Below are positions 1 to 7,210 of a stretch of 64,000 nt of DNA, piece by piece. Source of the stretch: Alphaproteobacteria bacterium UBA6178 (GTDB lineage Bacteria > Pseudomonadota > Alphaproteobacteria > Rickettsiales > UBA3002); contig DITS01000001.1 of the NCBI GenBank assembly GCA_002422205.1, positions 1-64,000 of the forward strand. Reading direction: 5' to 3'. Position 1 is the first letter of the stretch. Each line of letters starts with the position of its first letter. The notes beneath the pieces are model-generated. The model was not told the origin of the DNA, searched no databases, and saw only the letters and a list, made by a program, of their open reading frames with translations. Made by a program: the position numbers and the translations under genes.

Positions 1-131
1 ATAAAGCCGCTGTCACCGGCGACACCGTAGGCGATCCGTATAAAGACACGGCAGGCCCCGCTGTTAACCCGCTGATCAAAATTGCCAATATCGTTGCGAT
101 TTTGTTGCTGGCACTGCTCGCCGGTCACTAA
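1..131 (+). CDS. hppA: Membrane-bound H+-translocating pyrophosphatase, C-terminal end (partial)
   Basis: This is the last 42 codons of a gene that enters from the left, read in the frame starting at base 3 and ending at TAA 129-131. The peptide contains TGDTVGDPYKDTAGPAVNP followed by a hydrophobic helix, the hallmark end of membrane pyrophosphatases that couple PPi hydrolysis to proton (or Na+) pumping. The residues that set K+ dependence lie outside the window, so the subtype cannot be judged. Its likely terminator lies about 450 bp downstream, beyond a block of repeats. Confidence 0.93.
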   Translation, partial: KAAVTGDTVGDPYKDTAGPAVNPLIKIANIVAILLLALLAGH

Positions 132-136
132 GGGTT

Positions 137-225
137 TGTGTTCGTTCCCGCTACGGCCTACTGGCCTGCGCGATGAACCTAACGCTTACGCGACTAAAGC
201 CTCGGTCTCCTGACCTCGATTCTTT
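137..225 (+). repeat. ~88-bp intergenic repeat, copy 1
   Basis: It begins TGTTCGTTCCCGCTACGG and ends in CTCGGTCTCCTGACCTCG. Similar copies lie at 280-366, 47179-47264, 53093-53180 and 53360-53449. An internal hairpin pairs GAGCCT-type and AGGCTC-type arms in the better copies. Confidence 0.75.
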
Positions 226-230
226 ATCCT

Positions 231-270
231 TCCCCCTCTCCCTCAGGGAGAGGGTCGGGGTGAGGGCTCT
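231..270 (+). repeat. Pyrimidine-rich REP-like hairpin, copy 1
   Basis: CCCTCTCC pairs with GGAGAGGG, followed by TCGGGGTGAGGGCT. Near-identical copies lie at 9211-9250 and 45525-45562. Hairpins of this appearance are common REP-type sequences in many proteobacteria. Confidence 0.8.
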
Positions 271-279
271 TTCTTGCTT

Positions 280-366
280 TGTGTTCGCTCCTGCTACGGG
301 CTACTGCCCAACGCACTGAGCCTAAGCGTTTCCCGAGCTAAAGGCTCGGACTTCCGTCTTCGCTCT
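280..366 (+). repeat. ~88-bp intergenic repeat, copy 2
   Basis: It begins TGTGTTCGCTCCTGCTACGG and contains CTAAAGGCTCGGACT near its right end. It lies directly after the REP-like hairpin at 231-270, so the two families are interleaved. Confidence 0.75.
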
Positions 367-411
367 ACAAGCTACGACGCGACAAGCCTGATCTAAAACG
401 CGCCCCCAGCC

Positions 412-485
412 GTCACCCCGTACTTGTTACGGGGTCCGGCCTTGCCTCACAGTAAAGGCCAGACCCCGTCATGCGACGGGGTGAC
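412..485. repeat. Head-to-head pair of GTCA hairpins
   Basis: The left unit is GTCACCCCGT...ACGGGGTCCGGCCTT; the right unit is its inverted counterpart AAGGCCAGACCCCGTC...GACGGGGTGAC. The stems differ (CCCCGTA/TACGGGG type against CCCCGTC/GACGGGG), yet each is internally matched. Outer ends are GTCA and TGAC. Confidence 0.85.
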
Positions 486-579
486 AGCACCGTTTAAAAA
501 CACCTTGCGCCCCTATCTGCAATCCGCTACACACGCCATCCAATAAGAGCAAAAATCTCATGGCAAGACTGTTGATTAC

Positions 580-609
580 AAAAAGCCCTTCTTTTTAGAA
601 GGGCTTTTT
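580..609 (+). terminator. Rho-independent terminator
   Basis: Arms 580-592 and 597-609 (AAAAAGCCCTTCT / AGAAGGGCTTTTT) form a perfect 13-bp stem with a TTTT loop. The stem itself supplies the U tract. The only plus-strand gene upstream is hppA, 450 bp away, so this is probably its terminator displaced by repeat insertion. The next start codon is only 15 bp downstream. Confidence 0.9.
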
Positions 610-623
610 GCTATTGAGTACCC

Positions 624-1397
624 ATGTTATCATTTCGCAAAGCTTCCCTGCCCGCCACTTCGGATGCATTTTTATTCGACGATGCCGCATTGCAGGCGCT
701 TGCCCAGCAGCACCGAGCCAGCTATAATCGCGCCGATCCGTTTCCCCATGCGGTGATCGATGATTTTCTGCCCATCCCTGCCGCGCAGCGTTTGCTCGAT
801 GTGTTCCCGGCACCGGATTCGCCCATCTGGTTTGACTGGAAAACCCGCGACACGGTGAACCAACCCAAAAAGCTGGGCATCGGCAATGCCTCAAGGCTCG
901 AAGGCGCCGATCCTTATATCATCCACATGATGCAGGCGTTTAACGCTTATCCTTTCATACATTTTCTCGAAACCCTCACCGGCATTGACGCGTTAATTCC
1001 CGATCCGCATTTGCATGGCGGCGGGTTGCATCAAATTTTACCGGGCGGTATTTTAAAAGTGCATGCCGATTTTAATTATCTCGAAAAGCTCAAACTCTAC
1101 CGCCGCATTAATGTATTGCTATATCTCAATCCCGATTGGCGCGACGACTATGGCGGCGCCATCGAATTATGGGATAAAGACATGACCCATGCGGTGCAAA
1201 AACTGATGCCGATTTTCAACCGCTGCGTTATTTTTAATACTGACAGCCATTCCTATCATGGCCATCCCGATCCGCTGGCCTGCCCCGAGGGCACCACGCG
1301 TAAATCGGTGGCGTTTTATTATTACACCGTGGAGCGTCGCGCATCCGATGACGAGCATCACTCCACCCTATGGCAGGAGCGGCCCGATGTTTCCTGA
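624..1397 (+). CDS. 2OG-Fe(II) oxygenase family protein
   Basis: The 257-aa product belongs to the 2-oxoglutarate/Fe(II)-dependent oxygenases, near the prolyl-4-hydroxylase-like group. It shows the iron ligands HADFN (HxD) at about residues 149-153 and a distal His in SYHGHPDPL, followed by RKSVAFYYYT, where the Arg would hold 2-oxoglutarate. These enzymes hydroxylate or otherwise oxidise a substrate; which one cannot be told. The ATG lies 15 bp after a terminator and has no visible Shine-Dalgarno, so initiation may be leaderless or the promoter may lie within the repeats. It overlaps the next gene by 11 bp, implying joint function. Confidence 0.85.
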   Translation: MLSFRKASLPATSDAFLFDDAALQALAQQHRASYNRADPFPHAVIDDFLPIPAAQRLLDVFPAPDSPIWFDWKTRDTVNQPKKLGIGNASRLEGADPYIIHMMQAFNAYPFIHFLETLTGIDALIPDPHLHGGGLHQILPGGILKVHADFNYLEKLKLYRRINVLLYLNPDWRDDYGGAIELWDKDMTHAVQKLMPIFNRCVIFNTDSHSYHGHPDPLACPEGTTRKSVAFYYYTVERRASDDEHHSTLWQERPDVS

Positions 1398-2250
1398 TTT
1401 ATCGTCGCGTTACCACGCAGAATTATTAGCCGAGCGCGAGCGGGTGGCACAAAGCGGCTCATTCCGCGACAAGGTGCGCTATGATCTGGTCGAGCGCCCC
1501 ACCTATGCCTGCGGCCTGCTGATGGCGGCGGACATGGCGCGCTATTGCGGCATCTCCCACATCACCGCTATCGAATTTGGTGTGGCCGAAGGCAAAGGGC
1601 TGCTTAATTTATGCCAGCTTGCCGATGCGGTCACCACCGAAACCGGCGTAGGAATTTCGATTGTCGGCTTTGACACGGGCGCAGGGCTGCCCCATCTGGC
1701 CGATCATCGTGATCACCCCGAAATCTGGTCCCCGGGTGATTTTGCCGGTGTTGACAAAGCCGCGCTTGAGCATGCGATTGCCCCGCATGGACGCATGGTC
1801 TGGGGCGAAATCGCCGACACGATCCCACAGGAAATTCCTAAATTATCCGCCGATGCGCCACTGGGTTTTGTGAGCCTCGATGTGGATTTATACCACTCCA
1901 CCTTTAGCGCGATGAAAATTTTCAATGCCCCTGCCGCCACATTGCTCCCCGTGGTCATCAGCTATTTCGATGATACGCTCGGCAGCCCTGCGCGTATCGG
2001 TTCGCTGTTTCGCAATCGCTGGTGCGGCCAGCTTGCGGCGATTGATGATTTTAATGCCCAGCACCAAGCGCGCAAAGTCGATAGCTTACGCACCCTTAAA
2101 GCGCGCCGCCCGCTCGACCGCGAGTTATGGCTTGATCAAATGTATGGGCTGCATGTGCTCGATCATCCGCTGCGTCAGGTGGGGGCCACGCGCCCTGCGC
2201 TCAAAATGCATGATCATGGCGCGCATGATATTATGGCATGGCCGCTTTAG
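1387..2250 (+). CDS. Methyltransferase-like protein (class I SAM fold), partner of the oxygenase
   Basis: I place the start at ATG 1387, with AGGAG 7 bp upstream; the open frame extends further left but only inside the oxygenase gene. The 287-aa product carries IEFGVAEGKGLLNL at about residues 62-75, resembling SAM-binding motif I, then IVGFDTGAGLP and LGFVSLDVDLYHST, as in Methyltransf_24/cephalosporin-hydroxylase-type proteins. The family assignment is an inference from these motifs. Overlap with the oxygenase gene suggests the two modify a common substrate, possibly a glycan or small metabolite. Confidence 0.65.
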   Translation: MFPDLSSRYHAELLAERERVAQSGSFRDKVRYDLVERPTYACGLLMAADMARYCGISHITAIEFGVAEGKGLLNLCQLADAVTTETGVGISIVGFDTGAGLPHLADHRDHPEIWSPGDFAGVDKAALEHAIAPHGRMVWGEIADTIPQEIPKLSADAPLGFVSLDVDLYHSTFSAMKIFNAPAATLLPVVISYFDDTLGSPARIGSLFRNRWCGQLAAIDDFNAQHQARKVDSLRTLKARRPLDRELWLDQMYGLHVLDHPLRQVGATRPALKMHDHGAHDIMAWPL

Positions 2251-2339
2251 GCTTCCTTGCATAATTATCACAGCGCCCATCCAGTTTTATAATCACTCTT
2301 AAATCCGGTTGCATTCTGCCCCTGCTTTGACATATCAGT

Positions 2340-4247
2340 ATGTGTATGAAGCGGATTCGAATCGTTCACTCTCTGTTACTGATCGGGCTGCTTGGCGCAT
2401 CCACGCATGCACAGGCGCAAAGCCCTACCATCACCGCATTAGAACGTAAAAACTGGGGCGCGGCCTTGTCCGCCTCCAGCGCGCATGCGGCGCTTAACAG
2501 CTTTGTCCGCTGGCATTATTACAAACATGACAGCAGCGGGGCGCGTTTCGATGAAATCGTGCGTTTTATCCATCAGCACCGCGACTGGCCGGATTTGAAT
2601 GTCTTGCGTTTGCGCGCCGAAAAAGCTGCCTTTGCCCAGCGCCCCGCCGCCGATGCAGTGATTAGTTTTTTCAGCGAATACCCCCCCATTTCCGGTTACG
2701 GCCTGATGACGCAGGCACGTATTCAGGGGGGCGATGTGTCGGCATTGGTGCGCCGTGGCTGGGAGCAGGGTGATTTTGAAAAAGCCCATGAAGCGCATAT
2801 CCTGGAAAGCTACAATGATATTCTCGATCACGGCGATCATAAACGCCGGATTGAACGGTTGCTGCTGCAGGATATGACCAATCCGGCGGAGCGGCTTTTG
2901 TCTTTCGTATCTGCCGATGAGGCGAATTTATACCGCGCGCGCATTGCCCTCATCCGCATGGATCAAAATGTTGATGGCAAGCTCGATATGGTGCCCGCCT
3001 CGCTCAAGAATGATAATGGCCTGCTTTATGACCGGTTACGCTGGCGCTATAAAAAGGGCATGGAATCCGGCGCTCTCGAGCTTCTGCGTCAAATTGATGC
3101 TAGCAGCCCCTATGCGGGCAAAGCATGGAAATACCGCGCCATCTTCGCACGCGACTATATCGAACGCCGCCGTTTCCGCGATGCCGAAAGCCTGTTGCTG
3201 CAACATGGCACACGCGAAGGTGCCGATAAGGCCGATGCGTTATTTATGCTCGGCTGGGTACAGCTTGAATATCTGAATAAAGCATCCGCCGCGCTGCCGC
3301 ATTTCGAAATGCTGTATCAGTCGGTGCAATATCCGGTGAGCAAAGCGCGTGGGGCCTATTGGGCGGCCCGCGCCGCCGAGGCCATGGGACAGGATAGCTT
3401 AGCGCGCAGCTGGTACGAAAAAGCCAGCATCAACCTCACCACTTTTTATGGCCAACTGGCTTATGCCAAACTGTTTCCCAATCAGCCCTTACGTTTGCCC
3501 AGCGAGCCGGTGGTTAGCGCCAGCGAAAAAAGTCATTTCGCTAAGCAACCCATGGCCGAAGCCATCAAATTCTTAGTCCAAAACAAGCATGAAGATTATG
3601 CCGCACCGCTGTTTGCGCATCTGGGTAATACCGCCGCCACCCCCCGCGAAGCCAAGCTGGTTGCCGAATTAGCGCGCGAGATGAACCTCACTTTTTATGG
3701 TGTGCGCGCCTCTAAATATGCTATGCGCAACAATATCATGCTGTTTAGTGCCGGCTGGCCCACCACCCGCATCAATCATCAGGCACTCGAGCCTGCCCTG
3801 CCCCACGCGATTGCACGTCAGGAAAGTGAATTCAACAAAGAGGCGGTCAGCTCCGCCAATGCGCGCGGGCTGATGCAGCTCTTGCCCGGCACCGCGCAAA
3901 TGGTGGCGCGCAAGCTCGATATGCCCTACAGCCTGTCCAAGCTGAATGATCCCACCTATAATGCTACGCTTGGTTCCAAATACCTTGGCGATTTGGTGAG
4001 CGGGTTTGACGGCTCCTACATTCTCGCCATTGCCGGTTACAATGCCGGTCCGGGCCGCTCACGCGAATGGACCAGTCGTTTTGGTCGCCCCGGTGCCTCG
4101 TTGCATGAGACGATCAACTGGATCGAGATGATCCCCTTCTATGAAACCCGTAACTACGTGCAGCGTGTGTTAGAGAATGTGCAGGTTTATCGCGCATTAA
4201 TGCAACCGGATGCACCGCTGGCTATCGAAAAAGACCTGCTGCGCTAA
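2340..4247 (+). CDS. slt: Soluble lytic murein transglycosylase
   Basis: The 635-aa protein has a signal peptide (KRIRIVHSLLLIGLLGASTHA), a long alpha-helical superhelix of about 440 residues, and a C-terminal SLT lysozyme-like domain. The catalytic Glu sits in IARQESEFNKEAVSSANARG, followed by GLMQLLPGTAQ and AGYNAGPGRSREW. It cleaves the MurNAc-GlcNAc bond of peptidoglycan in the periplasm, forming 1,6-anhydroMurNAc ends. Length and order match Slt70-type enzymes. ATG 2340 or ATG 2346 could be the start. It stands alone between the oxygenase pair and the divergently read lipoprotein cluster. Confidence 0.93.
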   Translation: MCMKRIRIVHSLLLIGLLGASTHAQAQSPTITALERKNWGAALSASSAHAALNSFVRWHYYKHDSSGARFDEIVRFIHQHRDWPDLNVLRLRAEKAAFAQRPAADAVISFFSEYPPISGYGLMTQARIQGGDVSALVRRGWEQGDFEKAHEAHILESYNDILDHGDHKRRIERLLLQDMTNPAERLLSFVSADEANLYRARIALIRMDQNVDGKLDMVPASLKNDNGLLYDRLRWRYKKGMESGALELLRQIDASSPYAGKAWKYRAIFARDYIERRRFRDAESLLLQHGTREGADKADALFMLGWVQLEYLNKASAALPHFEMLYQSVQYPVSKARGAYWAARAAEAMGQDSLARSWYEKASINLTTFYGQLAYAKLFPNQPLRLPSEPVVSASEKSHFAKQPMAEAIKFLVQNKHEDYAAPLFAHLGNTAATPREAKLVAELAREMNLTFYGVRASKYAMRNNIMLFSAGWPTTRINHQALEPALPHAIARQESEFNKEAVSSANARGLMQLLPGTAQMVARKLDMPYSLSKLNDPTYNATLGSKYLGDLVSGFDGSYILAIAGYNAGPGRSREWTSRFGRPGASLHETINWIEMIPFYETRNYVQRVLENVQVYRALMQPDAPLAIEKDLLR

Positions 4248-4256
4248 GCTAACCGG

Positions 4257-4466
4257 CTAGCAGCCCATATTTTCCAGATCACTTTGTGTGCAATAATTTC
4301 CCCCATGCGGAGGGGTATAGGTCGCGTCATTATCGCGATACACCGCACCCGAACCAACCGGATGGCGGACATCATACAAATCCCACACGTCCGGCTTGCG
4401 CGTATCGCAGCCAGCCAGCATCCATGCCAGCAGCATCCCCGTGCCTATTGTTATACCCCGTGTCAT
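4257..4466 (-). CDS. Small lipoprotein of the VWD-YD-RHPV family, copy 1
   Basis: The 69-aa product has a short hydrophobic leader ending in a clear lipobox, MLAGC, then DVWDLYDVRHPVGSG, YRDNDATYTPP and two late cysteines (YC...MGC). The mature part is only about 50 residues. It is the third of three tandem paralogues read leftwards (5032-4793, 4780-4556, 4466-4257). An AAGG precedes the ATG. I do not recognise the family; the function is unknown. The Asp after the lipidated Cys would favour inner-membrane retention by the enterobacterial rule, which may not hold here. Confidence 0.8.
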   Translation of the reverse strand: MTRGITIGTGMLLAWMLAGCDTRKPDVWDLYDVRHPVGSGAVYRDNDATYTPPHGGNYCTQSDLENMGC

Positions 4467-4555
4467 TGCCTTGTTCCCGTGCTTTCCCTATCGTCATACA
4501 TAGGGTTGGAGCGGCTTCTTAATGCAGTGCAACATAAATTGCAAGCAAATGATAA

Positions 4556-4780
4556 CTATTCACATGCCGAAGCAAGCGGATTAATTAGACAGAAGGAGGT
4601 TTTAGGCTGGGTATAGGCTGCGTCATTGTCACGATAGATGATATCAGCGCGCGAGGCGGGAATGGCGGAGCCCGCAGGCACCGGATGGCGGATATCGTAT
4701 AAATCCCATACCTCATTCTGGCGGGTTGTTTTACAGGCGATTACCAGCAATAAAACCCCCAAAACACAGGTATTTCTCAT
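4556..4780 (-). CDS. Small lipoprotein of the VWD-YD-RHPV family, copy 2
   Basis: The 74-aa product has the leader VLGVLLLVIAC (lipobox-like VIAC) and the shared block EVWDLYDIRHPVPAGS, then YRDNDAAYTQP and a C-terminal FC...SACE. AAGGG lies 5 bp before the ATG. It starts 12 bp after the end of copy 3, so the two are surely co-transcribed. The conserved block is more similar among the three copies than the leaders, pointing to duplication followed by selection on the mature part. Function unknown. Confidence 0.8.
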   Translation of the reverse strand: MRNTCVLGVLLLVIACKTTRQNEVWDLYDIRHPVPAGSAIPASRADIIYRDNDAAYTQPKTSFCLINPLASACE

Positions 4781-4792
4781 TGTAACCCTTTC

Positions 4793-5032
4793 CTATTCGC
4801 AGCCCATTGAGGCAGCGTCGCCAGGCGCGCATAATCCGATGGGCGCCCTGTAAAATTCATCATTATCATAAAACTGGTCGTAATAGGTCGCACGCGATGA
4901 GGGCACCGACGAGCCAGCAGGCACCGGATGGCGTACATCATACACGTCCCATACTGTCATCCTGCGTGGTTTTGACGATTCACAGCATGTTAGCATGACG
5001 GTAAGCATTAGCATGCATAAAGCACGAGCCAT
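4793..5032 (-). CDS. Small lipoprotein of the VWD-YD-RHPV family, copy 3
   Basis: The 79-aa product is the first gene of the trio in transcription order, with GGGAGG as a strong ribosome binding site. The leader LCMLMLTVMLTCCESS has two adjacent cysteines at the expected lipidation point but a less canonical lipobox. The shared block reads TVWDVYDVRHPVPAGSSVP, followed by FYDNDEFYRAP and CAPGDAASMGCE. The conserved pair of late cysteines could form a disulfide. Function unknown. Confidence 0.78.
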   Translation of the reverse strand: MARALCMLMLTVMLTCCESSKPRRMTVWDVYDVRHPVPAGSSVPSSRATYYDQFYDNDEFYRAPIGLCAPGDAASMGCE

Positions 5033-5193
5033 ACCAACCTCCCATTTTATTATAGCTTATTTTATGCTTGCGTCGGTCAGATTATGCGATTTGTTCTGGA
5101 TTCGATGCATTTGCCGCTCCAAGTAGTGCAGATTTGCCATAGAACAAGGCGTACGCCACCATCTTCCGCTAGCTCCCATAGGATTCAATCTGT

Positions 5194-5199
5194 TATACT
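5194..5199 (+). promoter_or_regulatory. -10 element TATACT of the HTH gene, suggesting a leaderless transcript
   Basis: TATACT lies 7 bp before ATG 5206, so transcription would begin at about the start codon. No convincing -35 box or Shine-Dalgarno is visible. This is an inference from spacing only. Confidence 0.4.
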
Positions 5200-5205
5200 T
5201 GATTC

Positions 5206-5490
5206 ATGAACGATCATTCACTCTCGCCCCTTGCCCGTCTGCGTGAATCGGCTGGTTATACGCTAGCCGATGCCGCGCAAAAGCTGGGTCTCAGCCTCAC
5301 GCAGCTGCAACAGTTTGAGGCGGATGGCGCGTGCCATGACGCCGATTTACTCGCCCGTATGCAGGATCTGTACACCAGTTCCGCTGCAACCGAGGAAGCC
5401 GACCAGCTGGTGCAACGCTTTCTGGCCGTCGATCAGCCCTCGCGCGGGCAATTATTCAAAGATTACATCGCCAGTTTCAAAAAGGATTAA
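5206..5490 (+). CDS. Helix-turn-helix (XRE-like) protein
   Basis: The 94-aa product begins with SPLARLRESAGYTLADAAQKL and GLSLTQLQQFEADG, the spacing and residues of an XRE/Cro-type helix-turn-helix (about residues 8-40). The remaining 50 residues show no domain I know. It probably binds DNA as a small regulator. It reads away from the lipoprotein trio across a 173-bp gap, and converges on the unknown 515-aa gene with only 5 bp between stop codons, so it could regulate either. It is not paired with a toxin-like gene. Confidence 0.75.
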   Translation: MNDHSLSPLARLRESAGYTLADAAQKLGLSLTQLQQFEADGACHDADLLARMQDLYTSSAATEEADQLVQRFLAVDQPSRGQLFKDYIASFKKD

Positions 5491-5495
5491 CGGGC

Positions 5496-7043
5496 TTACG
5501 TCAGTTCATTCTCATTGGCTGCGCTGCGCCGTAGTTCCTCGCGGTCGACATAGGGCAAGCGCTCCTGCACGGTGCCGATCTCACGCGGATAGGGAAACAG
5601 TTTCACCGGCTCGATCATTGCCGCAATCGGCGGCATCGACGGCTCCAGCACCGCATGGCGCATGGCATACTGCGCCAGATCGGGCGTAAAGCTGCGGGCA
5701 TAGGGTGAATCACCCTCCCGTTGCAGCATGTGGCTGGTCACCAGTTGCGCGTGATGGCCGGTATTATCGGTGTTTTGTCGCCCGTCCAGCGTGGCGCTTT
5801 GGCGTATATTGGCGCTGCTGGTCAATGCCATTTCATCTGCGGGCAGCGGCTCAATACGCAAGGCGCTGCGGGGATATTCATCCCAAATCAGCAATTCATT
5901 GTCGCTCAGCGGCACAATACGGCGGCCAGCAACTGGCATATCCTGCTGCGGGTAATAGGCGCGCGAGCGCACGGTGCGGTCATTGCGCGACACCAGATTG
6001 ACCGAGCTGAAATTGCCGCACAGCGCATGATCATCGGGCCGCGCCACCGGATTGGTATTGAGACAAAACACTTCCGCCAGTAGCGGGCGTATCTGATCAG
6101 GTTGCAGCCCGCGTTTCTGCAAATCTTCCGCCACAATACGCGCCAGCGATTTTACGCATACCGCACCATAGCTGGTGGTGTAAAAATTCCATTTACGCAT
6201 TACCTTGCGCAGCTGCGCTATGGTATCGCCTGCGCTTTCGAACACCTTGTCAATTTCGGGCTTAAAAAGTTGCGTATAGACATCCTGCATAAACGGAATG
6301 CGGTAATGTTCAGGGTCTGCATTATACAATAATACCTGCGCATTCATCATGGCGCGGTACAGCGCCGGATAGGAAATACAATATAGCTCCACATCCTTGC
6401 TGCTGTCCGCCCGATAGATATCATCACCGCCCAGCAATTGCTCTGCCTGACGCATCACACCGTTCAGCTCCGCCGGATTCATGCCCACGCAGCCAATGCC
6501 GCCCATGCACATCACGGGGCGTTTCGACCAATCAATCGCATCCACTTTCACCAGTTTGCTTTTCAGCTTGCCTTGCGCGTCGGGTTGCATTTCGCGCCGC
6601 CATAGCTGGGGCCGCCACATCGCCTCGTCCAGCGTATCCGGCGCAAAAAAATTATCCCGCCCCACCTGAAACGGCTCCTTGCGCGCTGTCATATACTCAC
6701 TTAATGCGGTGTAGAACTCACCCAGATGTTGATTATGGCTATGGCCCATCACGCGTGCCAGTCGATCACCCCCTTCATTAAACACGCTTTCCATCTGATT
6801 TAAATAGCCCACATCCAGCGCACGGCTGATGCTTGATGCGAAGGCATCAGGTAAATGGGTGGTATTATCCCAATCAATAATACGCTCACCTTCTTGCCGT
6901 AAAAAATGATTAAGCCGATCCAAAAATGCCTCATCTGCAGGCCCGATTGCATGGGTAGGGTCAGGCCCGCCCGCTGCATCTTGCGCCAAGGCGCGAATAT
7001 ACGCAGCTATCGATTTATGGGGTTGTTTCAGCAAGTCAGTCAT
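5496..7043 (-). CDS. Unknown 515-aa protein, possibly alpha/beta-hydrolase-like
   Basis: I do not recognise this family. There is no signal peptide or membrane segment, so it is probably cytoplasmic. A glycine-rich stretch (VMCMGGIGCVGMNP, about residues 180-193), the strand-like VELYCISYP, and WNFYTTSYGAVCVKSLARIV (about residues 291-310) recall the core of an alpha/beta hydrolase with a Ser nucleophile in TSYGA, but the canonical GxSxG is not complete. The C-terminal 150 residues are Pro/Arg-rich and low in known motifs. Its base composition resembles its neighbours. The hydrolase idea is an inference with low confidence. Confidence 0.6.
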   Translation of the reverse strand: MTDLLKQPHKSIAAYIRALAQDAAGGPDPTHAIGPADEAFLDRLNHFLRQEGERIIDWDNTTHLPDAFASSISRALDVGYLNQMESVFNEGGDRLARVMGHSHNQHLGEFYTALSEYMTARKEPFQVGRDNFFAPDTLDEAMWRPQLWRREMQPDAQGKLKSKLVKVDAIDWSKRPVMCMGGIGCVGMNPAELNGVMRQAEQLLGGDDIYRADSSKDVELYCISYPALYRAMMNAQVLLYNADPEHYRIPFMQDVYTQLFKPEIDKVFESAGDTIAQLRKVMRKWNFYTTSYGAVCVKSLARIVAEDLQKRGLQPDQIRPLLAEVFCLNTNPVARPDDHALCGNFSSVNLVSRNDRTVRSRAYYPQQDMPVAGRRIVPLSDNELLIWDEYPRSALRIEPLPADEMALTSSANIRQSATLDGRQNTDNTGHHAQLVTSHMLQREGDSPYARSFTPDLAQYAMRHAVLEPSMPPIAAMIEPVKLFPYPREIGTVQERLPYVDREELRRSAANENELT

Positions 7044-7210
7044 GGAAGAGGCAGCAATGAAATATTAATATTATTGGCTATCGTTACTATGTCAGGTTTC
7101 GCCGCAACGCAACATAAATGCAAGTAAAATATACCAATTTTTAATTATAGGCTGGGATTAATTAATAAATAATGGTATAAATTAGTTAACAATTGACAAC
7201 CTTAGGCATT

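Larger units (their letters stand above)
132..623. other. Repeat-filled intergenic region between hppA and the oxygenase gene
   Basis: I see no supported gene here. The stretch holds two copies of a ~88-bp repeat, one pyrimidine-rich REP-like hairpin, one head-to-head pair of GTCA hairpins, and a rho-independent terminator at its right end. Bases 486-579 carry nothing I can name. Confidence 0.8.

Noticed and set aside
595..894. Minus-strand open frame opposite the oxygenase gene
   Set aside because: It overlaps a well-supported gene completely, has an atypical composition and no recognisable domain.
5206..7043. Toxin-antitoxin pair (HTH gene and 515-aa gene)
   Set aside because: The genes converge rather than form an operon, and the large protein has no toxin motif.
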